Positions 1-9,957 are shown, counted from the stretch's first letter. The stretch is DNA of 20,931 bases from an uncultured bacterium (GCA_900553205.1 USCK01000014.1:1-20931); one strand, 5' to 3'. Notes: generated by a model from the sequence alone, not told the origin. Translations and numbers: made by a program.

Positions 1-16
1 GGGTTTGTAAGACTGG

Positions 17-49
17 ATTGCCACGCCACTGCGTGGCTCGCAATGACGG
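17..49. repeat. Short dispersed palindromic repeat, unit A
   Basis: This is an imperfect palindrome. A perfect 6-bp stem (CCACGC at 21-26 with GCGTGG at 31-36, loop CACT) is enclosed by ATTG (17-20) and CAAT (41-44), with a CTCG bulge on the 3' side. It ends in AATGACGGT, the same ending as unit B at 62-94. I infer a REP- or MITE-like non-coding repeat. I do not know its family name. Confidence 0.65.
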
Positions 50-61
50 TGATGTTACTAC

Positions 62-94
62 GAGATTCTTCGGGCTACGCCCTCTGAATGACGG
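62..94. repeat. Short dispersed palindromic repeat, unit B, copy 1
   Basis: The arms ATTC (65-68) and GAAT (86-89) flank a symmetrical 3x3 internal loop and an inner stem GGGC/GCCC with loop TAC. The unit ends in AATGACGGT. A second copy lies at 10043-10073, on the far side of fliD and in the same orientation. There the inner stem is GGC/GCC, so a base pair was lost from both arms together. That paired change supports a real hairpin. Confidence 0.7.
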
Positions 95-119
95 TAGAAC
101 AATGCACAATGACCAGAAT

Positions 120-175
120 GGTTTGGTGTTGATGTTTAGTAGTTCTAAACAACACAGGGCAACTCAAACCAAACC
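120..175 (+). promoter_or_regulatory. Potential stem-loop in the fliD 5' leader
   Basis: Three nested pairings are visible. GTTTAG (134-139) pairs with CTAAAC (145-150) around a 5-nt loop. GTGTT (126-130) pairs with AACAC (151-155) after a GAT bulge. GGTTTG (120-125) pairs with CAAACC (165-170), or GGTTTGG with CCAAACC (169-175). The structure ends about 26 nt before the fliD ribosome binding site. It may stabilise or regulate the fliD mRNA, or it may be a decayed repeat. No ligand class was recognised. Confidence 0.4.
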
Positions 176-214
176 GGACAGCAATCGTAACCTGTTTAGA
201 AAAGAGGTGGCATA

Positions 215-3200
215 ATGGCGACCATAACTTTCAGTGGATTATCAGGTTCAGGATTGGATACAAGCTCTTGGGTAGATGCGCTTGTATCAGTAAAACAGAC
301 TACGATTACGAGCTTGCAGGCACAGAAGGAAGCTCAACAAAAACTCTTGAGCGTGGTCAATAATATCAAGTCCTTCTTTAGCAGTTTTCAAACCTGCTTG
401 CAAAAAATAACAGATTCACAGTTTGGTATTGCATCAATCGACTTGTTTATGCAAAATCTGGCAAACTCATCGAATACCAATATTTTGACGGCGACGGCAA
501 CGACTGAGGCTGCAAGACAGACTTATGATGTTTTGGTTGACCAGTTGGCGACATCTACAAAGGCAACGAGTGGTTATACCAAATCTGAAACCAAGTATGC
601 GACATTGGATACAACACTTGGTAAACTGGGTGCAAAAGCAGGTACTATCACTGTTAATAATCAATCCTTCACCATCTCTGAGAATGATACTATAAAAGAC
701 TTGATAGACAAGTTCTCAAAGGTTGGGGTTGTTGCCTCTTTTGATAGCAAAAAGAGCAGATTCACAGTTGGCGCATCTATCAATGAGATAAACGATGGTG
801 CAACGGGGTTGAAGAATGTTTTGGGACTCCAAAACACAAATATCACAGGCGCTGCATCAGGTTCTATTGTTTATGCAAATAAAGATACTAAGTTCTCTGA
901 TTTGGGCTTAACTGCAGGTAAAATTAATATTAACGGAATTGAACATAATGTCCAAAAGAGTGGAACAAATTATACAATACAAAAAGCTGGTGGAACAAAA
1001 GTCAATATCAACACAATTAATGACTTTTTAAATATTTTAAAAACAAATTTTGGTGCTGAAGCAACTATAGACAATCAAGGTAACATCTCCATCAGAGGTT
1101 GCGTAATCGGATCTGTTGCAGGTGGTTCTAACCTCAAAGACATCCTTAACCTTGCTGATGTTCAAGAACGTACTGTTATGAAGAGTAATGCTCTTACATG
1201 GCAAAAAACCAATGTTGCAGATTATTCAACTGCATTAAAAGATTTAGGGCTTACAGGTTCTAGTTATGTATTTGATATTGCGGGTACAAAGCTATCTTTT
1301 GGTCGCAATGCTAATCTTCAATTTATTAAGCTTTCTGCTAATGGCTTAGGTGTTGACTTTTCAGTTGATGAAAATGGTGTCATTACTGTAGATACTAATG
1401 GCAAAACTGTTTCAGGTACATTGTTAGATGCGTTGGGCTTGGTTGCAGACAAGAGTGGTACGACATTGACAAGCAACGCTCATACTGTTACATATAAAGC
1501 AACAGGCAGTACAAAGTTGTCAGATTTAGGTATTGCTAATACCGATACTTATATTGCATACAAGTCTGACGGTACTGCAATAACAGGTTCGATTAATAAT
1601 GTTGCAGACCTGACTGTTGATGAATTTGTTGCTCAGTTAAAAACAAAAGGTTTAGATGCATCGTTTGATAACAATACCCAACAAATAGTTATCAATGATG
1701 GTTATATAACAGGTGCAGTTGCTAACAAATTCGGTATGACAAAAGCTACAGAAACTCATCAAGAGGCAGCGACAGTTGATACAACTCTAGCCAAATTGGG
1801 TGCAACAGGCAAACAAAGCTTGACGATCAATGGTGGTACTGCGAAAGAATATGAAAAAACTGCAAAACTTTCTGATGTTATAAAAGATATTACAGATGCT
1901 GGTGGAACAGTCGAACTAAAAGACGGAACAATGAAAGTTTCGGGCGTGACTTTGACAGGGACTTTGGCTGCATTGTTGGGCTTCTCTGCAACAACACAAG
2001 GAACATCTGTCACATCAGGGGCATTATCTGTTGTAACTAATTCATCTTCTACAAGTTCTAGTGCAGTTCAAGAAACGCAAAACAATCAAATAGCATTAAC
2101 AACCAAACTAGGTAATATATTGGGACTAACATCAGGTTCTAAAACATTAGCTGTTAATGGTGGAACTTCTGTTTCTTATGATGTAACATCAAAAACTCTT
2201 AATGATGTTAAAACTGCAGTAGAAACGGCAGGTGGAACATTTACTATCAATGATGACAATACAATCTCTGTTTCGGGGGTTACATTGAGTGGAACACTTG
2301 TAACTGCTTTAGGTTTGGCAACTGTCGGCACTGCAACCTCTATGACAAGCAATAGAGCAATAACTGTCGGTGGGGTTGAAAATTATGCTACAACTGCCAA
2401 TACTCTTGCAGATTTTGGTGCAACAGGTGATAAAACACTCTCTATCAATGGAGGGACTGCCAAGACTTATACCAAAACAACAGCATTGAGTACGGTTTTT
2501 GCTGATATAGCAACAGCAGGTGGTACGGCAACAATAAAAGACGGCGTTGTAACAGTATCAGGTGTGAGCCTCTCAGGTACTGCCGTAGATGTTCTCGGGC
2601 TTGAGGCTACACAATCAGGTACAGAAGTAACCTCGGGTAATTTGACTTATACAGCTTCAACCACTTCAACAAGTTCATCGTCACTAAAACCAGTTTCGGT
2701 TTCTGTTGCGACATCAGGTACTCAGTGGAGGTACCTCAATAGTGGTACGGAACAGGTTGTATATGTTTCTGATGTATCAGATTTTACAACAGGTAAAACA
2801 TATCATGTTTCGACTGTTGATGATATGAAAAAGTTGGCAGAATTGACCAACGCCGGAGCCAATACTGCAGGCGTCAGATTTGTATTGGACAATGATATCG
2901 ATATGGCGTCTGTTTCCAATTTTACGCCAATCAGTGCGACTGAAGCTAATGCTTTTGGTGGAACATTTGACGGTCAAGGTTATCAAATCAAAAACCTAAA
3001 AATATCAAACACATCTGTTGATAGATTAGGCTTGTTTGGCAGTGTTACAGGTGGCATAATAAAAAACTTGGGTGTATCAAGTGCTACTGTTGAAGGCAGA
3101 CAACAAACAGGTATTTTGGTTGGTCAAGCTAACAATATGACAGTTAAGAACTGTTGGTCATCAGGTTCTGTTTCGGGAAATGGCTCGTTCATCGGTGGAC

Positions 3201-6200
3201 TTGTAGGGAACATGAACTCATCAACGGTTACAGGTTCATATTCTACAGCTACTGTTAGTGGTTCAGCTATGGGTAAAGGTGGTTTAATCGGACAAGTTGG
3301 GTTTAATGGAAATGTTTCAAACTGTTATGCTGTAAGTTCTGTTACAGGTGGCTCGTTAAATGGTATTTTAATAGGCTCCAGTAGTGGTGGAGTTGTTGAT
3401 AATTGTTATGCCGTAGGCTCCGGTACACTTTTGGGTGGACAACCCTATTGGAGTTCAGCAGGTTCAGTATTTACTAATTGTGTTTATACAGGTTCAGGAA
3501 CCGGTGGAGAGTCTTCCGGAAGTCATGCTGATACTTTTACAAACTGTGCCAAAGTAACAACATCAGATTTACGAAATAGCAGTAAAATGGCTCAGTATGG
3601 ATTTACTACTGATAACGGCTGGTTCTTTGAATCAGGTAACAATCCTATACTAATGGGTACAACAGGTTCAAATATATTGTATATCAATGGTACAAAGGAA
3701 ACATTTAATGAAACTGATATCTTGAGTACTGTTGCATATCAAATCAAAAAAGCAGGTGGCACAATGACTATCAACGAGGACGGCTCGCTTGATGTGACAG
3801 GTGTTACTTTATACGGTGGCTTGGCTAACAAACTCGGTTTGACGACTACAGGTCAAAGCACCTCTATGTCATCAAATTCTGCTATCACTTTGAACCAATC
3901 CTTCTTGATAGAAGGCTCAACGACAATCGGTACTGATTTGGGAGTTTCGACAAGCAACCGTTCTTATGCAATATATGACAACTACGGTAATGTTATTGCC
4001 TCAACCACAACAGATGGTGCTACAGGTACGGCTACAATAGACCAATGGCTGGCATCTGTAAATACCAAGATGAACAGTTACTATGGTACAACAGGTGTTA
4101 ATTATGCAAAAGTAGAAAACGGTGTTGTATCAATAGACAACGGCTATGTCAGTGGAGATTTAGTATCAGCTATTGGTATGACAACAACCTCATCTGTATC
4201 AGGTAAACTCATCACTGGGACAACTGCGCAATACAAAGAAGATTCCAAATTCATCGGGCTTGTATCAAACCAAGTTGTTCCTGATTCTATCACTCGAGTA
4301 AAAGATGTATCCTCTTTCACTGCAGGTCAAACATATTATTTGTCAGACGCATCTGATTTGAACAAACTAGCACAGTTGGTCAATGCAGGCAAGAGTACAT
4401 CTAATGTTACTTTTGTAATGACAAACGATATTGATATGTCCTCTGTTTCCAATTTTGCTATGATTGGGAATAATTCTACCGAATTTAGAGGCACCTTCTT
4501 GGGTAACGGGTACGAAATCAAGAATCTGAAAATAAATAATACTTCAACAAACTTTACAGGTTTGTTTTCAAATGTTTACGGTGCGACAATAAAAGACCTT
4601 GGACTATCAAATGTTACAATAAACAATGAAAACAGTTCTACTAGTGTTGGGGCTCTTATAGGAAAAGCAGATGACTCAACAATTGAAAATTGCTACGTTT
4701 CAGGCGGTAGTATCAATTTTAGTATGGATGTTAAAACCACATCTTCTGTAGGCGGACTTGTAGGTTGGTCTTATGGTTCGTCTATAAATAATTGTTTTTC
4801 ATCTATTGATATAAACGTAGGTGGCAAATCAGATACCGAGGTAACTACTGGCGGTTTAGTTGGATACTCCTTTATTAGCCTATCAATCTCTAACTCATAC
4901 TCATTGGGGAATATAACTCAAAGCACACAAGGTGATATAGGTGGATTCGTTGGACTTACAGCAGAAGATTCTATCAATAATTGTTACTCAATGGGAAATG
5001 TCAAATCTACCAGCACATCTAACAATACAATCGGAGGTTTTGTTGGAGATGCACAGGGTACAATAACCACCAATGCTTACGCAACAGGAAAAGTTGAAAC
5101 TGCGTATGAAGGTAATACTGCTACTATAGGTGGATTTGTAGGAGACCTCCTTGATGGTACCCTTACAAACTGTGTGTACAATCGAGATTCAGGGACTGTG
5201 AACAATGGTGCAGGATACGCAAATCAATGCGGGGCTATTGGGTATTCTTTGGCTCAAATAAATGCATCAGGCAACGGTTTGCCAAAACTCACAGGTAACA
5301 ACCCATACATATATAGAGAAGTTCAAACAAGTACAACACTCTCTCAACTTGGGCTATCAACTGCATCTGACAGAACAATATCTGTCAATATTGATGGTAC
5401 AAACCATACCCAATCATTTGGTGCAAACTCTACGGTTCAAGATGTATTGGACTACTTAAACGGTTTGACGGGTGTCAGTGCAACATTTGAAGAATCTCAA
5501 CTCAGAATTGCTGCCAACACTTCTCAAAACCTTACAGTCGGGGGCAAGCTCGCAACAACCTTGTTGGGTACAATATCAGAATCAAGTATCTACGAAACAC
5601 ACAACACAAGTGATAAATTGTATTACTCACAATCAGGTGCTGCAATGTCAGAAGCTACTCGTGTTGGAGATTTGTTAGGTACAAATGAAGGTGGCACACT
5701 TAATCTCTTAGTACAAAATGTTGCTCAAATAACATTGTCTTACAGTGCAAATTCTACTATCGGTGATGTCCTCTTGGAACTCGCAAGCTACGGTATCAAC
5801 GCCTCTGTAAGCAGTTCAGGTGTATTCACTGCAACCTCATCAAACCAAGTTACATTATCGGGTGATGTCGGCAGAGCATTATTAGGTTCAAGTGGAACAA
5901 CCACTTATGCAGACAACAAATACTCATCAGGTCAATTATCCGTTATGAATCAACTCGGTGTGACCGGTGGGGTTACGCTTGATGCCTTTGGTGTATCATC
6001 AGGTAATATTCAAATCACAGACAAAGACGGAAACCTTGTTACAAACTTTGATGTAGATAACACCAAGACATTATCTCAACTTGCGTCTGCTTTATCTGCG
6101 TACGGTTTTACTCTGACAATAGATTCTACCAACAAAAAGATTTCTGTATCGTCAACAAACGGCAACAGATTGGCTGACGGGACATCAAACCTTGTAACCC

Positions 6201-9200
6201 AATTCAAACTCGATACTTGGACAGATACAACGGAAAAACTCACAGGTTCTACAACTCTTGCTCAAATGGGCTTCTCAAGTGGTGCTACAATGTCAGCTAT
6301 ACTTGACGGTACAACCACAATGAATATGTCATTTGGTGCAAACAATACTATAGATGATGTTATAACTGCTCTAGGTTCTTTCGGTATTGATGCCTCTATA
6401 GTAACAGGTACTACGGGTAACACTTTCTCTGCAACAAGCAATTCTCATTCTTTTGTATTCACAGGGGAATTAGGTTCTGCACTGCTTGACGGTACTACAG
6501 GGTATCAAAATAAAGAAATCGGCTACGAAAGCAAAAACCCTCTTACTTACAACTCTGCAACAGATATTCTCAAAGCCACTACGACCGTATCTGATTTGTT
6601 AGGCACAAAAGAAGGTGGTACATTGCGTCTTACTCTTGACGGTAATGTTATCAATCTGAACTACGGCGCTGATGATACTGTTCAGGATATAACAGATGAT
6701 TTAGCTAATCTCGGAATTGATGTAACAATCAGCAGTACGGGAGTATTCTCTGCAGCATCAAGCGACAAGACATTTGTATTCTCTGGCGATATTGGCAGAG
6801 CTCTTCAAGGTGGTGCACCTACTTATACTCAACTTGGCAAAGAGTATCAATCAGGTGATTTGTCATATACTACAACCTCAAATATTACAAACAATTCTAT
6901 ACTAAAAGATATCGGTATCAATTCTGGTTCAATATTTGTATTAGATAGAAACGGTAATGTTCTTCACACAATAGATATTGACGAAAACATGACTATCAAT
7001 CAAACTAAGGCTGCGCTCAAGTCTTATGGTATAGATATGAGTTTGACAGGTGGCAAGGTAACAATCTCATCAAATGACGGATATAGTTTAACTGATGGTT
7101 CATCTAACATGATATCTAAGTTTAAACTCCCTGCCTTCACTCAAACAACTGCAAAATTATCATCAGGGACAACTCTTGCTCAAATGGGATTCAAAGATGG
7201 TGCAGATTTGAACTTATTACTTGACGGAACAACTCCGACAACAATCTCCTTTGGTGCAACTGACACTATGCAAGATATTATGAACTCTTTGCAAGCTTTG
7301 GGTATTAATTGCTCAATCAATGCAACTAATGGTGCGTTTACTGCAACAAGCACAGAGCATTCGTTTGTATTCTCAGGTGATTTAGGTAAATTCTTAACTA
7401 CTGGTACTGCCGGATATGTAAACACAGACAAAGGATACATCACAGACCCTCTTATGGTTGACGTCCCTGTTGTTACAAATACTTCAAAAAATCTTACTTA
7501 TTCTCACGCTCTTAAGGCTACAGATACTTTAGAATCTATGGGGTTTGCTGATGGTGGTGTTGTAAGGCTTATTCTTGACGGTACAACGCCATACAGTTTC
7601 TCTTTCCTTGCAACTGATACTATGCAAGATATTATAGATACACTTGCAACGTACGGCATAGATTCAACTATTGATGCTGATGGCAAAATATCGTTCAAAA
7701 ACAACGACCACTCCTTCACATTGGGTGGTGAACTCGGTTCTTATCTGACAAGTGGTGGTACTTATACAAACAAGACCACAGGCTATGTTTCAAGTCCGTT
7801 ATCGTTTAAAACAACAGAAAAAGTTAGCGAAGATACAAAACTTTCTGCAATGGGTGTTGCAAGTGGGGCATTGAATATTATCAAAGACGGCGAAGTCGCT
7901 GCAACTATCCAAATTGATGAGGACACTACTGTAAACCAATTATTTAGTGCAATCAAGCCTTACGGTATGATAGGTTCTATCATTGATGACAGTGGTAACA
8001 AATGTATTCAAATATATTCAGAAGGTGATACTTACCTTGCCGACGGGACCTGTGATGCTGTAACAAAACTAGGCTTGAGCAAAATTGACAAAGGCGACTA
8101 TGACGGGCATGTCGAGTACTGGAAAGCAGGTGCTACATCAGGCTTGTTGACAGAAGATATGCTCCTAACATCACTTGACAAAAACGGCAAAACTGCTGTT
8201 GGTTCATTAATATTTGAACTTGGCACAGGTGATGATAAAACACAACATATCGTAAATATTTCTGCAACAGATACAATAAAATCATTCTTGGATAAAATGG
8301 AAGCAGAAGGTGTTCACGCTGTTCTTGATAACGGTGTAATTAAACTCGACAACTCTGTTGATGGAATAACCTTCACAGGTGGTTCATCAGGTATTCGTGA
8401 TACATTAGGGCTTGCAACAAGCACGATAGATGTTTATGCTACAAGCAGTCGAGCTCTGAACTACCAAGAAGATGTTACATATTCTGTTGCAAACTATGCT
8501 GACAAAGACACTCTACTTTCGACCGTTAATGTTACAAATGGTAAGATGAGTATATTTGTTGACGGTATTAAAACAGAAGTAACGGTTAATGATACAGACA
8601 AGTTCTCTGATATTTTCTCAAGAATAACATCTGCCGTTGCTGCCAAAACAGGTGTAACAGTTAGAGCAGGATTTGTCGATACTGACGGAAATATTGTCAC
8701 TAATCCTGCAGACAAAAACACAGGTATAATCGGTATAGAGGTTGTCGGCGACCATAATCTTGTTGTTGGTGCATCTAACGATACAACCAACTTTGCAACA
8801 ATAGCCAACCTTAAACAACAAACGGCCGAAAGGGTTGCAGGTTCTCGTGCATTGTACAAAGTAAACGGAAACTCACTCATTACAGGTGCAGGATTATTCA
8901 AGGACGGTGACATTACAGCAGGTACATTCACAATCGGTGACGCTACCTTCACTATTGATAACACAACGACCTTGAACTCTTTAATCAATCAAATTAATAA
9001 GTCTGACAAGTCTTATGCGTCTGCTTATTGGGATACTTTGTCCGGTACTCTTGTTGTACAATCAACTTTGAGTGGTGAATCGCTTATCAACATCGAATCA
9101 GGAACAAGCAACTTCACCAAGATTATGGGATTTACTGAATCTGTAGCAGGCAAAGAAACTCTTGTTACAGACCGTCAAACATTGGGTCAAAATGCTATTG

Positions 9201-9901
9201 TTAAAATCAACGGTACAACCGTAACATCTACTTCTAACACAATTACAAGTGATATCTCCAAAATCAAAGGGCTGACACTCAACCTCAAAGGTGTTTCTGC
9301 AGGTGAAACCGTTACTGTTACTGTTGAACAAGATGACGAAGGTATTTACAACGCTGTAAACGATATCGTAGATTCATATAATACCCTTATGGAAGGGCTA
9401 GAAAAAGAACTCGGTGACGGTGGTTCATTTGAACACGATACAATGTTCAGCATGATGAAAAACCAACTTAAACGACTAATGACCCAAACAGTCGGTGGTA
9501 CAACGATTTACAGAAACCTTGCTGCAGTCGGTATTTCTACAGGTGAAGCTAAAGATAGTATTTCTACAGATGTTACTAAATTGTTAATTGATAAAGATAA
9601 GTTCATGCAAGCGTTGGACAAAGATTCTGATGCTGTTAAACAGTTGCTTGTCGGTACAACAACCAACCCCGGGGTATTCTTGAAGGTTAACCAAATTGTT
9701 GATTCTACGCTAAAAACAACAGGTTACATCGCATCTACCGAAAACTCTATTAATAAGAATATCAAGAAGATGAATACCAAGATTACTGATCTTACAGCTG
9801 CTCTGAACAAATACAGGGAACAACTTCAAACCAAGTTCAGCAGTATGGAAAGAGCTATTTCAAATATGCAAAATTCATACAGCAGTTTCCTAAAGGGCTA
9901 A
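215..9901 (+). CDS. fliD: Giant flagellar filament cap protein FliD (hook-associated protein 2), 3228 aa
   Basis: FliD caps the growing flagellar filament outside the cell and helps flagellin fold at the tip. The N-terminus (about residues 1-110) has the FliD_N pattern, starting ITFSGLSGSGLDTSSWVDAL followed by a long helical stretch. The C-terminus (about 2990-3228) has the FliD_C pattern: YNAVNDIVDSYNTLMEGLEK, then a final coiled coil ending SSFLKG. Between them I count about 21 units of 75-95 residues that resemble the Flagellin_IN motif (a DLGL-type start, strands, a TxxDV helix, GxLxxxLGL). Two GLUG-type blocks interrupt them, at about 829-1149 and 1362-1698. Ordinary FliD proteins are roughly 450-700 residues. 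The ATG follows AAAGAGGTG (201-209) at good spacing. No sigma-28 promoter was found upstream, so transcription may begin outside the window. The single long open frame with intact ends argues against a pseudogene. Confidence 0.93.
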   Translation: MATITFSGLSGSGLDTSSWVDALVSVKQTTITSLQAQKEAQQKLLSVVNNIKSFFSSFQTCLQKITDSQFGIASIDLFMQNLANSSNTNILTATATTEAARQTYDVLVDQLATSTKATSGYTKSETKYATLDTTLGKLGAKAGTITVNNQSFTISENDTIKDLIDKFSKVGVVASFDSKKSRFTVGASINEINDGATGLKNVLGLQNTNITGAASGSIVYANKDTKFSDLGLTAGKININGIEHNVQKSGTNYTIQKAGGTKVNINTINDFLNILKTNFGAEATIDNQGNISIRGCVIGSVAGGSNLKDILNLADVQERTVMKSNALTWQKTNVADYSTALKDLGLTGSSYVFDIAGTKLSFGRNANLQFIKLSANGLGVDFSVDENGVITVDTNGKTVSGTLLDALGLVADKSGTTLTSNAHTVTYKATGSTKLSDLGIANTDTYIAYKSDGTAITGSINNVADLTVDEFVAQLKTKGLDASFDNNTQQIVINDGYITGAVANKFGMTKATETHQEAATVDTTLAKLGATGKQSLTINGGTAKEYEKTAKLSDVIKDITDAGGTVELKDGTMKVSGVTLTGTLAALLGFSATTQGTSVTSGALSVVTNSSSTSSSAVQETQNNQIALTTKLGNILGLTSGSKTLAVNGGTSVSYDVTSKTLNDVKTAVETAGGTFTINDDNTISVSGVTLSGTLVTALGLATVGTATSMTSNRAITVGGVENYATTANTLADFGATGDKTLSINGGTAKTYTKTTALSTVFADIATAGGTATIKDGVVTVSGVSLSGTAVDVLGLEATQSGTEVTSGNLTYTASTTSTSSSSLKPVSVSVATSGTQWRYLNSGTEQVVYVSDVSDFTTGKTYHVSTVDDMKKLAELTNAGANTAGVRFVLDNDIDMASVSNFTPISATEANAFGGTFDGQGYQIKNLKISNTSVDRLGLFGSVTGGIIKNLGVSSATVEGRQQTGILVGQANNMTVKNCWSSGSVSGNGSFIGGLVGNMNSSTVTGSYSTATVSGSAMGKGGLIGQVGFNGNVSNCYAVSSVTGGSLNGILIGSSSGGVVDNCYAVGSGTLLGGQPYWSSAGSVFTNCVYTGSGTGGESSGSHADTFTNCAKVTTSDLRNSSKMAQYGFTTDNGWFFESGNNPILMGTTGSNILYINGTKETFNETDILSTVAYQIKKAGGTMTINEDGSLDVTGVTLYGGLANKLGLTTTGQSTSMSSNSAITLNQSFLIEGSTTIGTDLGVSTSNRSYAIYDNYGNVIASTTTDGATGTATIDQWLASVNTKMNSYYGTTGVNYAKVENGVVSIDNGYVSGDLVSAIGMTTTSSVSGKLITGTTAQYKEDSKFIGLVSNQVVPDSITRVKDVSSFTAGQTYYLSDASDLNKLAQLVNAGKSTSNVTFVMTNDIDMSSVSNFAMIGNNSTEFRGTFLGNGYEIKNLKINNTSTNFTGLFSNVYGATIKDLGLSNVTINNENSSTSVGALIGKADDSTIENCYVSGGSINFSMDVKTTSSVGGLVGWSYGSSINNCFSSIDINVGGKSDTEVTTGGLVGYSFISLSISNSYSLGNITQSTQGDIGGFVGLTAEDSINNCYSMGNVKSTSTSNNTIGGFVGDAQGTITTNAYATGKVETAYEGNTATIGGFVGDLLDGTLTNCVYNRDSGTVNNGAGYANQCGAIGYSLAQINASGNGLPKLTGNNPYIYREVQTSTTLSQLGLSTASDRTISVNIDGTNHTQSFGANSTVQDVLDYLNGLTGVSATFEESQLRIAANTSQNLTVGGKLATTLLGTISESSIYETHNTSDKLYYSQSGAAMSEATRVGDLLGTNEGGTLNLLVQNVAQITLSYSANSTIGDVLLELASYGINASVSSSGVFTATSSNQVTLSGDVGRALLGSSGTTTYADNKYSSGQLSVMNQLGVTGGVTLDAFGVSSGNIQITDKDGNLVTNFDVDNTKTLSQLASALSAYGFTLTIDSTNKKISVSSTNGNRLADGTSNLVTQFKLDTWTDTTEKLTGSTTLAQMGFSSGATMSAILDGTTTMNMSFGANNTIDDVITALGSFGIDASIVTGTTGNTFSATSNSHSFVFTGELGSALLDGTTGYQNKEIGYESKNPLTYNSATDILKATTTVSDLLGTKEGGTLRLTLDGNVINLNYGADDTVQDITDDLANLGIDVTISSTGVFSAASSDKTFVFSGDIGRALQGGAPTYTQLGKEYQSGDLSYTTTSNITNNSILKDIGINSGSIFVLDRNGNVLHTIDIDENMTINQTKAALKSYGIDMSLTGGKVTISSNDGYSLTDGSSNMISKFKLPAFTQTTAKLSSGTTLAQMGFKDGADLNLLLDGTTPTTISFGATDTMQDIMNSLQALGINCSINATNGAFTATSTEHSFVFSGDLGKFLTTGTAGYVNTDKGYITDPLMVDVPVVTNTSKNLTYSHALKATDTLESMGFADGGVVRLILDGTTPYSFSFLATDTMQDIIDTLATYGIDSTIDADGKISFKNNDHSFTLGGELGSYLTSGGTYTNKTTGYVSSPLSFKTTEKVSEDTKLSAMGVASGALNIIKDGEVAATIQIDEDTTVNQLFSAIKPYGMIGSIIDDSGNKCIQIYSEGDTYLADGTCDAVTKLGLSKIDKGDYDGHVEYWKAGATSGLLTEDMLLTSLDKNGKTAVGSLIFELGTGDDKTQHIVNISATDTIKSFLDKMEAEGVHAVLDNGVIKLDNSVDGITFTGGSSGIRDTLGLATSTIDVYATSSRALNYQEDVTYSVANYADKDTLLSTVNVTNGKMSIFVDGIKTEVTVNDTDKFSDIFSRITSAVAAKTGVTVRAGFVDTDGNIVTNPADKNTGIIGIEVVGDHNLVVGASNDTTNFATIANLKQQTAERVAGSRALYKVNGNSLITGAGLFKDGDITAGTFTIGDATFTIDNTTTLNSLINQINKSDKSYASAYWDTLSGTLVVQSTLSGESLINIESGTSNFTKIMGFTESVAGKETLVTDRQTLGQNAIVKINGTTVTSTSNTITSDISKIKGLTLNLKGVSAGETVTVTVEQDDEGIYNAVNDIVDSYNTLMEGLEKELGDGGSFEHDTMFSMMKNQLKRLMTQTVGGTTIYRNLAAVGISTGEAKDSISTDVTKLLIDKDKFMQALDKDSDAVKQLLVGTTTNPGVFLKVNQIVDSTLKTTGYIASTENSINKNIKKMNTKITDLTAALNKYREQLQTKFSSMERAISNMQNSYSSFLKG
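2690..3660 (+). other. GLUG-type repeat block 1 inside FliD
   Basis: This block (residues about 829-1149) opens with a lead-in containing NDIDMASVSNF, then GGTFDGQGYQIKNLKI. Several GLUG-like turns follow, such as GGLVGNMNSSTVTGSYSTA, with recurrent NC and NCYAV motifs. It ends near GNNPILMG. GLUG (Pfam PF07581 type) repeats are known from large secreted and adhesin-like bacterial surface proteins. They probably form a beta-solenoid. The block is in frame and sits between two Flagellin_IN-like units, as if inserted at a unit boundary. Confidence 0.8.
4290..5310 (+). other. GLUG-type repeat block 2 inside FliD
   Basis: This block (residues about 1362-1698) is clearly homologous to block 1. 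It has the same lead-in (NDIDMSSVSNF), the same FRGTFLGNGYEIKNLKI element, and GGLVG, GGFVG and NCYS turns. It ends at LPKLTGNNPYIY. The two blocks have diverged considerably, so the duplication is not recent. The lead-in resembles the start of GLUG regions in other secreted proteins, which suggests the whole cassette moved as a unit. Confidence 0.8.
5650..8090 (+). repeat. Higher-order tandem repeat of about 920-940 bp within fliD
   Basis: Three types of Flagellin_IN-like unit recur in fixed order. Type A starts like VSDLLGTKEGGTLRL (near 5650 and 6570; the unit near 7510 takes the third place). Type B carries DKDGNLV- or DRNGNVL-like strands (near 5960, 6890, 7820). Type C starts TTLAQMGF (near 6245 and 7165). 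The exact 20-mer acaactcttgctcaaatggg occurs at 6251-6270 and 7169-7188, 918 bp apart. The third supercopy lacks type C and runs into a different unit at about 8160. Confidence 0.75.
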
Positions 9902-9957
9902 AGGGATAGTGATTGTCAGTCAATCTGTCAGGCATAATCTGACCTACGACTTGTTTG

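Noticed and set aside
18..215. 65-codon open frame upstream of fliD
   Set aside because: It translates straight through the two palindromic repeats and the fliD leader and ends at the fliD start. It has no ribosome binding site, and the composition is that of the repeats.
5650..8090. CRISPR-like or VNTR array within fliD
   Set aside because: The repeats are in-frame protein-domain duplications of hundreds of bases with divergence, not short identical repeats with unique spacers.
8494..8988. 164-codon open frame antisense to fliD
   Set aside because: The plus-strand frame is clearly the Flagellin_IN-like coding sequence. The antisense frame is a by-product of its Thr/Ser-rich codons and lacks a ribosome binding site.
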